DNA of 64,000 bases from positions 248,001 through 312,000 of the forward strand of contig NZ_JAMTCS010000006.1 in assembly GCF_024171955.1 (NCBI RefSeq), in the 5' to 3' direction. The notes beneath the pieces are model-generated. The model worked only from the letters and a program-made list of their open reading frames with translations, ran no database searches and was not told the DNA's origin. Numbering within the stretch: position 1 is the stretch's first letter; each line of letters opens with the position of its first letter. The stretch is from Promicromonospora thailandica. GTDB lineage: Bacteria > Actinomycetota > Actinomycetes > Actinomycetales > Cellulomonadaceae. The translations under genes and the position numbers were made by a program. Shown here in pieces: positions 44,840-54,100 of the stretch.

Positions 44840-45676
44840 TCACGCGTGCCGGGCGAAGTCGGAGAGCGCCCGGGTGAGCACCCGGTTGAAGGCGGCGGGG
44901 GCCTCGGTGTTGACGTCGTGGCCCGCCCCGGGGATCACGACCAGCGCGCCGTCCCGCGCCGCCGCGAGGTGCCGCTGCTCGCCGATGCGCATGGCGTCAC
45001 GGGCGCCGTTGACGAACCACACCGGAACGCGTGCGGCGCGTACGTTCGCGACGGACGAGCGCCCGGCCAGGTGCGTGAGGGAGTCGGTGACGACGTCCCA
45101 GGTGGGGCGGTACATCTCGGCCGTCTGGCGGGGCGCGATCTCGACCTGCCGCAGGTCGGCGCCGCCCGGCGCGCTGCGCGGTGCGCGGAACGGAGCCCGC
45201 AGGGTGGGCACCGACAGGCGCGCCCGGTGCACGCTCGGGTGCACGACGCGGCCGGTCAGGCGCCTGCCCAGGTACACGGCGCCGGCCACCGTCCGCGCGA
45301 CGTCCCGGTAGAGCCGCACCGGCTTGCCCTTCGGGTCGGAGGTGCACCCGGCCGCGAGCACGCCCACCAGGCGGTCGGTGGCCTGCGGGCGGGCGGCCCA
45401 GGCGAGCGACGTGTACCCGCCGAGCGACAGGCCGACGAGGGCGACACGGCCCGGCAGCGACGACACGGCGTCGTCCAGCGCCGCGAAGGCGCCGTCCATG
45501 CTGAACCGGTCGGCCCGGCGCACGCCGTGCGCGGGCAGGTCGACGGCGACGGCCTCGTGCCCGGCGTCGCGCAGGTGCTCGACCTGGTTCTCCCAGATCG
45601 CGCCGGAGCTGCGCATGCCGTGCACGAAGACGACGCTCGTGGGCGGGCTCGGGGGCGTGCGGTGGCTGCTGTTCAT
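44840..45676 (-). CDS. Alpha/beta-fold hydrolase
   Basis: 278 residues: VVFVHGMRSSGAIWENQ (oxyanion region), nucleophile Ser in VGLSLGGYTSLAW (about 95-107), late acid/His in NGARDAMRI and IPGAGHDVNTEAP. A standard hydrolase of unknown substrate. ATG 45676 follows GAAGGG directly, which is too close for a normal ribosome site; a CATCAT box 7 nt upstream could give a leaderless message. It lies 12 nt upstream of the aminopeptidase gene and on the same strand. Confidence 0.85.
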   Translation of the reverse strand: MNSSHRTPPSPPTSVVFVHGMRSSGAIWENQVEHLRDAGHEAVAVDLPAHGVRRADRFSMDGAFAALDDAVSSLPGRVALVGLSLGGYTSLAWAARPQATDRLVGVLAAGCTSDPKGKPVRLYRDVARTVAGAVYLGRRLTGRVVHPSVHRARLSVPTLRAPFRAPRSAPGGADLRQVEIAPRQTAEMYRPTWDVVTDSLTHLAGRSSVANVRAARVPVWFVNGARDAMRIGEQRHLAAARDGALVVIPGAGHDVNTEAPAAFNRVLTRALSDFARHA

Positions 45677-45826
45677 CCCTTCGATGATGCGCCGACGTTC
45701 GGGGCGCCCGGCGGACGACGACGGAACACCGCGTGAACGTGCTGTGTGGGCTTGATGCGCCCCGCGGCGGGCCGCGGGGTGCCGCACCTCACCCCGCTCA
45801 GGGCGCTCAGGTGGCCGATGCATCTC

Positions 45827-45832
45827 TACCCT
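45827..45832 (+). promoter_or_regulatory. -10 box of leaderless PHP-protein transcript
   Basis: TACCCT with 6 nt to the GTG at 45839. Confidence 0.6.
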
Positions 45833-45838
45833 GGTGGG

Positions 45839-46687
45839 GTGATCGACCTCCATACGCACTCCACGGCGTCCGACGGCACCGACTCGCCAGCGCGCCTGGT
45901 CGAGGTCGCCGCGCTGGCGGGCATCGCGACGCTGGCCCTCACGGACCACGACACCACGTCCGGCTGGGCCGAGGCCGCCGACGCCGCGGCGCGCCACGGG
46001 GTCGGTCTCGTGCGCGGCGCCGAGATCTCGGCGATCGCCGCCACGCGGGGCTGGGGCACCGGTGTGCACCTGCTCGCCTACCTGCACGACCCGGCGCACC
46101 CTGGTCTGCTGGCCGAGACCGAGCGCACGCGCGACGACCGCGAGTCGCGCGCCCGGCGCATGGTCGACCTGCTCAGCGAGGACTACCCGATCACATGGGC
46201 GGACCTGCTCGCCCAGACCCAGCCCGGCACCACCCTCGGCCGCCCGCACATCGCGGACGCGCTGGTGGCGGCGGGCGCCGTCCGCGACAGGGACGAGGCC
46301 TTCGCCACCATCCTGCGCCCCGGCACCCGGTACTACGTGGGCCACTACGCGCCCGACGCCGTCGCCGCCGTCCGTGCGGTCCGGGCCGCCGGGGGCGTGC
46401 CCGTCCTCGCGCACCCGGGCGCGGACGCGCGCGGGCGGGTGGTGCCCGACTCGATGATCGAGGAGCTGGCCGACGCGGGCCTCGCGGGCCTGGAGGTCGA
46501 CCACCGCGACCACACCCCGGACACCCGCCGACGGCTGCGCGACCTGGCCGAGTCCCTGGACCTGCTGGTCACCGGGTCGAGCGACTTCCACGGCGCGGGC
46601 AAGCAGAACCGGATCGGCGAGAACACGACGGCGCCCGAGGTGCTCGACGCGATCGCCGAGCAGGGTCTGCTCGAGGTGCTCCGGTGA
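45839..46687 (+). CDS. PHP-domain phosphoesterase (YciV/RnaAM type)
   Basis: A 282-residue PHP-family metallo-phosphoesterase. Metal-binding motifs: IDLHTHSTASDG (start), LALTDHDT, GAEISA, VLAHPG and the final GSSDFHG. Homologues are 3',5'-nucleoside bisphosphate phosphatases or 5'-3' exoribonucleases; which applies here cannot be told. GTG 45839 begins right at the motif and has TACCCT 6 nt upstream; ATG 45746 would lie before that promoter. The stop overlaps the marC start (GTGA). Confidence 0.88.
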   Translation: MIDLHTHSTASDGTDSPARLVEVAALAGIATLALTDHDTTSGWAEAADAAARHGVGLVRGAEISAIAATRGWGTGVHLLAYLHDPAHPGLLAETERTRDDRESRARRMVDLLSEDYPITWADLLAQTQPGTTLGRPHIADALVAAGAVRDRDEAFATILRPGTRYYVGHYAPDAVAAVRAVRAAGGVPVLAHPGADARGRVVPDSMIEELADAGLAGLEVDHRDHTPDTRRRLRDLAESLDLLVTGSSDFHGAGKQNRIGENTTAPEVLDAIAEQGLLEVLR

Positions 46688-47319
46688 GCTGGTTCGACGT
46701 CGCCCTGTTCACCGAGGTGTTCGTGACGCTGTTCGTGATCATGGACCCGCCCGGCACCGTCCCGGTCTTCCTGGCGCTGACGTCGCGGATGACGGCGGCG
46801 GACCGCCGCCGCGCGGCCCGGACGGCGATCTTCGTCGCGTTCGGTGTGATCGTGGTGTTCGCGCTGTTCGGCCAGCTCCTGCTGGAGCACATGGGCATCT
46901 CGCTCGCGGCGCTCCAGGCGTCGGGCGGCCTGCTGCTGCTCCTGGTCGCCCTGGAGCTCCTCATGGGCAAGATGGACGCGGGCGAGACCGACTCCGGCGG
47001 GTCCGCCCGCAACGTGGCCCTCGTGCCGCTCGCCACGCCGCTGCTCGCGGGGCCGGGGACGATCGTCGCCACCATGGTCTTCGTCCAGCGCGGCGTGAGC
47101 GCGGGGGAGTCGCCGATCGGGCACTACGCGTCGATCGGCATCGGCATCGTCGCGGTGTGCATCTGCACCTGGGCGGCCATGCGGTTCGCGGGCGTGGTGC
47201 ACCGGGTGCTCAAGGACTCCGGAGTCACGCTCGTGACCCGCATCGCGGGCGTGCTGCTCGCGGCGATCGCCACGCAGATGATCGCGAACGGCGTCATCGA
47301 GTTCGTCCGCACCGTCTGA
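46684..47319 (+). CDS. MarC-family integral membrane protein
   Basis: A 211-residue protein with six membrane segments, of the MarC/NAAT family (FVIMDPPGTVPVFLALTSRM near the N-terminus; ATPLLAGPGTIVATMVF in the middle). Some archaeal relatives carry neutral amino acids; bacterial function is unsettled. GTG 46684 overlaps the TGA of the PHP gene by two bases, so the two are coupled. Confidence 0.88.
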   Translation: MSWFDVALFTEVFVTLFVIMDPPGTVPVFLALTSRMTAADRRRAARTAIFVAFGVIVVFALFGQLLLEHMGISLAALQASGGLLLLLVALELLMGKMDAGETDSGGSARNVALVPLATPLLAGPGTIVATMVFVQRGVSAGESPIGHYASIGIGIVAVCICTWAAMRFAGVVHRVLKDSGVTLVTRIAGVLLAAIATQMIANGVIEFVRTV

Positions 47320-47336
47320 CGCGCCCGGGGCGTTCG

Positions 47337-47633
47337 TCAGACGTCGAGCGTCTCCAGGGTCACGGACACCGGCTCGTCCGGTTCGAGGCCCTCGGCCTGG
47401 CGCACCTTCTTCTTCATCGGCAGCACGTAGCCGTCGGCGCTGTCGCTGGGGAACACGGACGTGGTCCAGGTGGTGCTCCCCACGGTGACGCGCACGCGGA
47501 CCGAACCGAACCCGCGCGGCGGCAGGGGCAGGTCGGCCAGCTCGTCGGAATGCTCGGGCGGCACGGTCACGAACCACCAGGAGTCGGTCCGGGCCTGCCA
47601 CTGCCACAGGGGTGCGGTGAACTCGATCTGCAC
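47337..47633 (-). CDS. DUF1905 domain protein
   Basis: 98 residues with the DUF1905 pattern: WWFVTVPPEHSDEL, GFGSVRVRVTVGSTTWTTSVFP and GYVLPMKKKVRQAEGLEPDEPV. A small beta-barrel domain found in many actinobacteria, function unknown. GTG 47633 has GAGAGG-like bases about 9 nt upstream. Downstream of the DEAD-box gene but separated from it by a strong hairpin. Confidence 0.85.
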   Translation of the reverse strand: MQIEFTAPLWQWQARTDSWWFVTVPPEHSDELADLPLPPRGFGSVRVRVTVGSTTWTTSVFPSDSADGYVLPMKKKVRQAEGLEPDEPVSVTLETLDV

Positions 47634-47650
47634 CCCCTGAGCCTCTCAGA

Positions 47651-47715
47651 AACCCCCGACACTGTCAGACCCGCAGGCCGCCGGAGCGACCTGGGGTCTG
47701 ACAGCGTCGGGGGTT
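47651..47715 (-). terminator. Long hairpin after the DEAD-box gene
   Basis: 22-nt arms 47651-47672 and 47694-47715 pair with a single mismatch (outer part AACCCCCGAC / GTCGGGGGTT) around a 21-nt loop. It begins 5 nt beyond the helicase stop codon. Confidence 0.75.
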
Positions 47716-47719
47716 CGGG

Positions 47720-49360
47720 TCAGGAGTCCGACGTGGGGCGGCCGCCGCGGGTGCGGCGCCGGGTGCGGTTGCGACGCCGGCGCTGGCCGTCGTCCTCGCC
47801 GCCCGACGCCGGACGCTCGGCCGGTGCCCCGCCGTCCGACGTGGGCCCGGCCTCGGCGTCAGACCGCGGCGCCGTGCGGGTGCCGCCGCCCTGCCGGCCA
47901 CCGGAGCGCTGGCCGCCCTGGCGGCCACCGCCACGCGGCCCGCCCGAACGGGAACCGCTGTTGCGCTTGCCGGTCTCGCCGAGGTCCTCGAGCTCCTCCG
48001 CGTCGAGCCCGGCCAGGTGCTGCGCGGAGCGCGGCAGACGGCCCTTGGTGCCCTCCGGGATGCCCAGGTCGGAGAACAGGTGCGGCGACGTCGAGTAGGT
48101 CTCGACCGGCTCGGGGAAGCCGACCTCGAGCGCCTTGTCGATGAGCGACCAGCGCGGCACGTCGTCCCAGTCCACGAACGTGACCGCGGTACCGGTGTTG
48201 CCCGCGCGGCCGGTGCGGCCCACGCGGTGCAGGTAGGTGCGCTCGTCCTCGGGGCACTGGTAGTTGACCACGTGCGTCACGTCCTCGACGTCGATGCCGC
48301 GGGCGGCGACGTCGGTGGCGACGAGCACGTCGATCTTGCTGTTGCGGAAGGCGCGCAGCGCCTGCTCGCGGGCACCCTGGCCGAGGTCGCCGTGGATCGC
48401 TCCGGCCGCGAAGCCACGCGACTGCAGCTCCTCGGCGACCTTCGCGGCGGTGCGCTTGGTCCGCGCGAACACGATGGTGCGGCCGCGGCCCTCGGCCTGG
48501 AGCAGCCGCGCCAGCACCTCGACCTTGTCCAGGGCGTGCGCCCGGTAGACGACCTGCTTGATGTTCTTGACGGTGGCACCCTCGTCGTCCGGCTCGGCGG
48601 CGCGGATGTGCGTGGGCTGCTTCATGTAGCGCCGGGCCATCGAGACGACGGCGCCCGGCATGGTGGCGCTGAACAGCATGGTGTGCCGCTGCGCGGGGGT
48701 GCGGGCGAGGATCTTCTCGACGTCGGGCAGGAAGCCCAGGTCGAGCATCTCGTCGGCCTCGTCCAGCACCACGGTCGCCGCGCGCAGCAGGGTGAGGTGG
48801 CCCTGGTTGAGCAGGTCGATCATGCGCCCGGGCGTGCCCACGACCACGTCGACGCCGGCCTTCATGGCCTCGATCTGCGGTTCGTAGGCGCGGCCGCCGT
48901 AGACCTGGACGATGCGGACGTTGCGCTTGGCGGAGGCGGTGGCCAGGTCGTTCGCGACCTGGACGGCCAGCTCACGCGTGGGCACGACGACGACGGCCTG
49001 CGGCTTGCCGGGTGCCACGAGCTGGTCGTAGCCGGGCTCGCCGGGGGCGACGACGCGGTGCAGCAGCGGCACGCCGAAGCCGAGCGTCTTGCCGGTACCG
49101 GTCTTGGCCTGGCCGATGATGTCGTGCCCGCTCATCGCGACCGGCAGCGTCATGGCCTGGATGGGGAACGGGTGGGTGATGCCCGAGTCCTTGAGCGCCT
49201 CGACGATCTCGGGGCGGACGCCGAAGTCCGCGAAGGTCACGTTCTGCGCCTGGATGGCGGACGGGCTGGAGTAGTCGGGACCCGATCCGACGGTGGGCTC
49301 GGGGTTGACGGTGGCCGCGCTCGCGGCCGGGGTGTCTGTGGTAGTCACTGGCGCCTTCAT
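47720..49360 (-). CDS. DEAD-box ATP-dependent RNA helicase (RhlE type)
   Basis: A 546-residue RNA helicase. The Q motif is FADFGVRPEIVEALKDSGITHPFPIQ, motif I AKTGTGKT (about 84-91), motif II VLDEADEMLDLGF, motif III SAT, and motif VI HRVGRTGRAG. The C-terminal 100 residues are a basic Arg/Gly-rich tail (GGPRGGGRQGGQRSGGRQGG) ending RRRRNRTRRRTRGG that should bind RNA without specificity. Involved in ribosome assembly, decay or cold adaptation. Preceded by a structured 300-nt gap, consistent with a regulated leader. Confidence 0.93.
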   Translation of the reverse strand: MKAPVTTTDTPAASAATVNPEPTVGSGPDYSSPSAIQAQNVTFADFGVRPEIVEALKDSGITHPFPIQAMTLPVAMSGHDIIGQAKTGTGKTLGFGVPLLHRVVAPGEPGYDQLVAPGKPQAVVVVPTRELAVQVANDLATASAKRNVRIVQVYGGRAYEPQIEAMKAGVDVVVGTPGRMIDLLNQGHLTLLRAATVVLDEADEMLDLGFLPDVEKILARTPAQRHTMLFSATMPGAVVSMARRYMKQPTHIRAAEPDDEGATVKNIKQVVYRAHALDKVEVLARLLQAEGRGRTIVFARTKRTAAKVAEELQSRGFAAGAIHGDLGQGAREQALRAFRNSKIDVLVATDVAARGIDVEDVTHVVNYQCPEDERTYLHRVGRTGRAGNTGTAVTFVDWDDVPRWSLIDKALEVGFPEPVETYSTSPHLFSDLGIPEGTKGRLPRSAQHLAGLDAEELEDLGETGKRNSGSRSGGPRGGGRQGGQRSGGRQGGGTRTAPRSDAEAGPTSDGGAPAERPASGGEDDGQRRRRNRTRRRTRGGRPTSDS

Positions 49361-49617
49361 CTCTCGCGGCGCGGCGGGCCCTCATGGCCCGGCGATCGCG
49401 CCTTCGTGCGGCAGCCGATCGTGGAAATCATCGCGCGCCAGGACCGGGGCCCCGGCTGCGCGTCCTGGCGCTGCGGTCTCGGATGAGACCTGAGCGCACA
49501 GGCTCGGGGGTCGGAACGTGACGACCGGGCAACCGATGTACGCCAGTCATGGTACGCGCACGATGTTTCCGCGTGGTTAGCGAAACCCGTCCGATCACCC
49601 CGGGAGTAACGAACGCC
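49361..49617 (-). promoter_or_regulatory. Structured gap/leader before the DEAD-box gene
   Basis: No gene is seen here. Two hairpins stand out: GCGCCAGGAC (49435-49444) with GTCCTGGCGC (49462-49471), enclosing CCGGGGCCCCGG, and GGTCTC-GGAT-GAGACC (49475-49490). Long 5' leaders are usual for cold-shock helicases; whether this is transcribed as a leader is inference. Confidence 0.4.
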
Positions 49618-49655
49618 ACGTGGCGGACGGCGCATTCGTGCGCAGTCCGCCACGT
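49618..49655 (-). terminator. Terminator after DUF3107 gene
   Basis: ACGTGGCGGAC (49618-49628) pairs with GTCCGCCACGT (49645-49655) and the inner GCGCA/TGCGC extends the stem over a single G/A mismatch to a 4-nt loop (TTCG on plus, CGAA on minus). It starts 10 nt after the DUF3107 stop. Confidence 0.75.
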
Positions 49656-49665
49656 GCCGATGGCG

Positions 49666-49887
49666 TCAGACGGCGCCGAAGCCGACCTTGCGCTGCTCCT
49701 CGGAGCCGATCTCGACGTAGCCGATGGCGCTGCCAGGGATGATCACCTGGCGGCCACGGGAGTCGGTGAGCTCGAGCGGGCCGCCGGCCAGGGCCTTCTT
49801 GACCGCGGCCGCGACGTCGGCCGCGGTCTGCTCCGTCTCGACCGTGACCTCGCGCGTGAGGTTCTGCACACCGATGGTGACGTCCAC
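49666..49887 (-). CDS. DUF3107 family protein
   Basis: A 73-residue actinobacterial protein (MDVTIGVQNLTREVTVETEQ, ELTDSRGRQVIIPGSAIGYVEIG). The family is found next to DUF3152 and RhlE-type helicase genes in mycobacteria and relatives; function unknown. GTG 49887 has GGAG 6 nt upstream. Confidence 0.88.
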   Translation of the reverse strand: MDVTIGVQNLTREVTVETEQTAADVAAAVKKALAGGPLELTDSRGRQVIIPGSAIGYVEIGSEEQRKVGFGAV

Positions 49888-50079
49888 GTTTACTCCAGTT
49901 CGGTCGGGGATTGCGCCGGGGGCCGGTGGTCCGGGAACCCGGCCAGACGATCCTAGTCACGCCCTGCGCCCGGCGGCCCCCGGTTTCGCCGTGAGCCGAT
50001 AGGCCTGTGGACGACGGGCCGCGGAGCACCGTGGACCGGAGCATGGGCCGGCGGGCCGGTGCGTGGCACCATGGTGGGC

Positions 50080-51063
50080 GTGAGCGGACCAGCCTCCCCC
50101 CGGCGCGCGATCCTCACGCTCGGCCTGTGCCTCGCCCTGGGGCTCGGGGCGGGCGTGGTGGTGACGATGGCCACGGAGCCGGACGCGTCGGCGTCCGCCG
50201 TGGCGGGCGTGGTCGAGGACAACCTCGGCGCCGGTGCGGCCGACGTGGTCCGGGACGCCTACGAGGCAGCGCGGTCGGGCGACCGCACGTCGCCGCCGGA
50301 CCCGGTAGCGACGCCGGAGCCGGGCGGCGGCGCCGCGGTGGACGCCGCCGCCGCAGGCGCGGACCCCGGTGCCGGTGCGCCGTCGTCCGGCCCGGAGACG
50401 GCCCCGCCCGCGGCGGGCGAGCCCGCGACCGCGAAGTCCGCGCCCCCGTCGCCCGCTCCCGTGCCGAGCCCGAGCCGCAGCACCGGGCCGGAGCCCGACC
50501 CGGGATCCGGCCTGACCGGGACGCGGACCGTGGTCGAGGAGAAGCTCTCCGGCACGCTCCTCGTGGCCCGCGGGTCGCGTGCGGCGCCCGCCGAGGGCAA
50601 GGTCTGGCGGGTGCAGATCGCGGTCGAGAAGGGCCTGCCGGTGGACCGGCAGGTCTTCGCGGAGGCGGTGCTGGCCACCCTGAACGACCCGCGCGGCTGG
50701 AACGCGGCCGACGGCTCCACCTTCGCCTGGACCGACACCGAGGACTACGACGCGCGCGTCGTGCTGGCGAGCCCCGGCACCACCGACCAGCTCTGCCTCC
50801 CGCTCGACACGATCAGCGAGCTGTCGTGCGGCATCGAGGGGACGGCGGTGCTCAACTTCCGGCGCTGGGCCACGGGCTCGCGGGCCTGGGACGACATCGA
50901 CCGCTACCGGCAGTACCTGGTCAACCATGAGGTGGGGCACGTCATCGGGCACCGGCACGACCTGTGCGCGGGGGAGGGCGAGCACGCGACCGTCATGGTG
51001 CAGCAGACCACCACGACGAGCGGCTGCATCCCCGAGCCCTGGCCCGCGCCGCACGCCGGCTGA
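50080..51063 (+). CDS. DUF3152 secreted/anchored zinc-metalloprotease-like protein
   Basis: About 327 residues. An N-terminal signal anchor (ILTLGLCLALGLGAGVVVTMA), a long Pro/Ala/Gly-rich spacer (about 60-155), then the DUF3152 domain with NHEVGHVIGHRHDLC (about 280-294), a zincin-type H-E-x-x-H-x-x-G-H motif. Paired cysteines suggest an extracellular fold. GTG 50080 has CACCAT 7 nt upstream; ATG 50071 and GTG 50059 are alternatives. Function unknown, protease activity inferred from the motif. Confidence 0.82.
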   Translation: MSGPASPRRAILTLGLCLALGLGAGVVVTMATEPDASASAVAGVVEDNLGAGAADVVRDAYEAARSGDRTSPPDPVATPEPGGGAAVDAAAAGADPGAGAPSSGPETAPPAAGEPATAKSAPPSPAPVPSPSRSTGPEPDPGSGLTGTRTVVEEKLSGTLLVARGSRAAPAEGKVWRVQIAVEKGLPVDRQVFAEAVLATLNDPRGWNAADGSTFAWTDTEDYDARVVLASPGTTDQLCLPLDTISELSCGIEGTAVLNFRRWATGSRAWDDIDRYRQYLVNHEVGHVIGHRHDLCAGEGEHATVMVQQTTTTSGCIPEPWPAPHAG

Positions 51064-51151
51064 GCGCCACCGGGGTGGGCAAACCGGGCATTTGTGACGG
51101 TCCCGCGCGGGGCCGGCGGGAGTGTCAGTGGGTCGTGGTTCGATCGTCCGC

Positions 51152-54100
51152 GTGACACCGACCCTCGCCCTCGCACCTCGCCTGGCGCCCCCGGCACCCT
51201 CGTCCGGCGGCGCCGCTCCCGTGCGCCTCGACGACAGCCAGGCGGTCGCCGTCGAGGCCGCGCTCGCTCGCCGCGCGACGCTGGTGCTGGGCGCCCCCGG
51301 GTCGGGCAAGACCACCGTGGCCTGCGAGGTCGCCGTACGGGCGCTGGCAGCGGGCGCGAGCCCTGAGCGCGTGCTCGTGCTCGCGTCGTCGCGGCGCGCC
51401 GCGGCCCGCCTGCGGGACGAGGTGGCCGCGCGGGCCGGGCGTACGGTCGGCGCGCCCATGGTCCGCACGGCGTCGTCGGCGGCGTTCGCGGTGCTGCACC
51501 GGCGGGCCGCCGCCCTGGAGCTTCCCGCCCCCACGCTCGTCTCGGGTCCCGAGCAGGACCTGGTGCTGGCCGAGCTGCTGGCGGGGCACGTGGCGGGCGA
51601 GGGGCGGCCGCTGACGCTCCCGGCCGGTCTGCCGGAGGACTCGCTCGGCCTGCGTGGGCTGCGTCAGGAGCTGCGTGACCTGCTGATGCGCGCCGCCGAG
51701 CGCGGTCTGGGGCCGGTGGAGCTCGACGAGCTGGGGCGGGCCAACGACCGCCCCGAGTGGGTGATGGCCGCCCAGCTCTACGAGGAGTACCTGGACACCA
51801 TGACGCTGCGGCTCGCCACGCCGGACGCCGGGCCGCGGTACGACCCGGCCGTCGTGATCGACGAGGCGGCCCAGGCGCTGCGGTCCTGGACGGACGAGGT
51901 GCCGGGTGTGCCGCGGCCGGAGTGGGACCTCGTGGTCGTGGACGACTACCAGGAGGCCACTGCGGCGACCGTCCGCCTCCTGCGCGTGCTGCACGAGCCG
52001 GACGGCCCGCAGGACCGCCGTGCACCCGGTGGACCGGGCGCCGGCGCACGCCTCGTGCTGCTCTCCGACCCGGACTCCGCGGTGCAGACGTTCCGCGGCG
52101 CCGCCCCGGGCCTGACGGGCCGCGCGGCCGCGCCGGCCGGCCGGGGCCGCGCCTTCGGGGCGTTCGACGCCGAGACGGCGGTCCTGGGCACCGTCTGGCG
52201 CCAGGAGCCCGAGCTGCGGGCCGTGACGCGTGCGGTGACCGACCGGATCCCGGTGTCCGCGAGCGCGCTGCACCGGCGCGCGACGGCGCGCCCGGCGGAC
52301 GAGGGGGCCGACGCCGCCGCCGTGCAGGTGGCCGTGCTCTCGGGGGCGGCCCAGGAGGCCGCGTGGATCGCGCGCGAGCTGCGCGCGGAGCACCTGCTGC
52401 GCGGCACGCCGTGGGAGCGGATGGCGGTGATCGCCCGCAGCGGCACGCGGCTGGGTGCGCTCCGTCGCGAGCTCGTGTCGGCCTCCGTGCCGGTGGCGCT
52501 GCTCGGGTCGGATCTCCCGCTGCGCGACGAGCCCGCGGTGGCACCGCTGCTCGCGGCCGTCCGGACCTGTGCCGGCGCACCGCGGGGGAGCCTGGAGGCG
52601 CTGATCGCCGACGAGCTGGACGGCGACCAGCAGGTGCTGGACGCGGAGACGGCCGCGCTGCTGCTCGTCTCGCCGATCGGGGGCCTCGACGCGGTGGCCC
52701 TGCGCCGGCTGCGCCGCGCGCTGCGGTCGGAGGAGCTGTCCGCGGGCGGCGGCCGCACGTCGGACGCGCTGCTCGTCGAGGTGCTCGCCGACCCGGCGCG
52801 GGCGGCACTCCTGCCCACGCAGGTGCGCCGGGGGCCGCTCGCCGTGGCACGCGTGCTGGCCGCCGGGCGCGAGGCCGCCGGGGAGGCGGGGGCGACGGCA
52901 CAGACGGTGCTCTGGGCGGTCTGGGCCGCGACCGGTCTGGCCGAGCGGTGGAGCGCCGCCGCGCTCACGGGCGGCCCGGCCGGCCTGCGCGCGGACCGCG
53001 ACCTGGACGCGGTGCTCGCCCTGTTCCGCGCCGCCGAGACGTTCGTGGACCGGATGCCGGGCGCGCCGGTCGCCGCGTTCGTGGACTACCTGGCGTCGCA
53101 GGACCTGCCGGCGGACTCCCTGGCGGCCTCGGCCCAGGGCGCCGGCGCGGTGGAGGCGCTCACGCCCGCGGGGGCGGCGGGCCGGGAGTGGGACGTGGTG
53201 GTCGTGGCCGGGGTCCAGGACGGGGTGTGGCCCGACCTGCGGCTGCGGGACTCGCTGCTCGGTTCCCAGGCGCTGGTCGAGCTGGTGGCGGGCCGGTCGC
53301 AGGACGGCCGAGTCGTCGGCTCGGAGGCCCGGAGGCAGGTGCTGACCGACGAGCTGCGGGCGTTCGCGGTCGCGGTCTCGCGTGCCCGGCGTCGGCTGCT
53401 GGTCACCGCGGTGGAGGACACGGAGGAGGCGCCCAGCGTGTTCTGCGACCTCGTGGCACCGCGCAACGACGGCGGCGAGGGGCCGGACCCGCGCCGGGTG
53501 CCGGTCGGCCCGCCGCTCGACCTGCGCGGCGTGGTGGCCGCGGCCCGCTCGGAGCTCGTCCGGGCGGCGGCGCCCGTCCCGGCGGTGGCGGACCCGGTAG
53601 TGCACCGGGGGGCGGACCCGGGCACGGACGGAGCGACGAACGAAGCGGAGCACACGGCGGAGGGCTCGGCCGACGACCCCACGCGGGACGCACCACGTGT
53701 GCACCCCGGTGCCGCGCTCCTGGCCGACCTCGCCGCGGCGGGCGTCGCCGAGGCGGACCCGAGCACCTGGTACGGCGTGGCCGGGGTGTCGAGCGAGGTG
53801 CCGCTGTGGGGTGAGCAGGAGACGGTGACGGTGTCCCCGTCGAAGGTCGAGACGGTGACGACGTGCGCCCTGCGCTGGGCCTTCGAGTCGGCGGGCGGCA
53901 CGCGACCGGACGCGACCCACCAGACCCTCGGCACGCTGCTGCACTCTATCGCCCAGACGCACCCGAAGGGCTCGCTCGCCGACCTCCGCACGGAGCTGGA
54001 CCGGCGTTGGCCCGAGCTCGCCCTGCCGGACGGCTGGCCGTCGCTCCAGCTGCGCAAGCGGGCCGAGCGCATGGTGGAGCGGTTGGCGGGATACCTCGCG

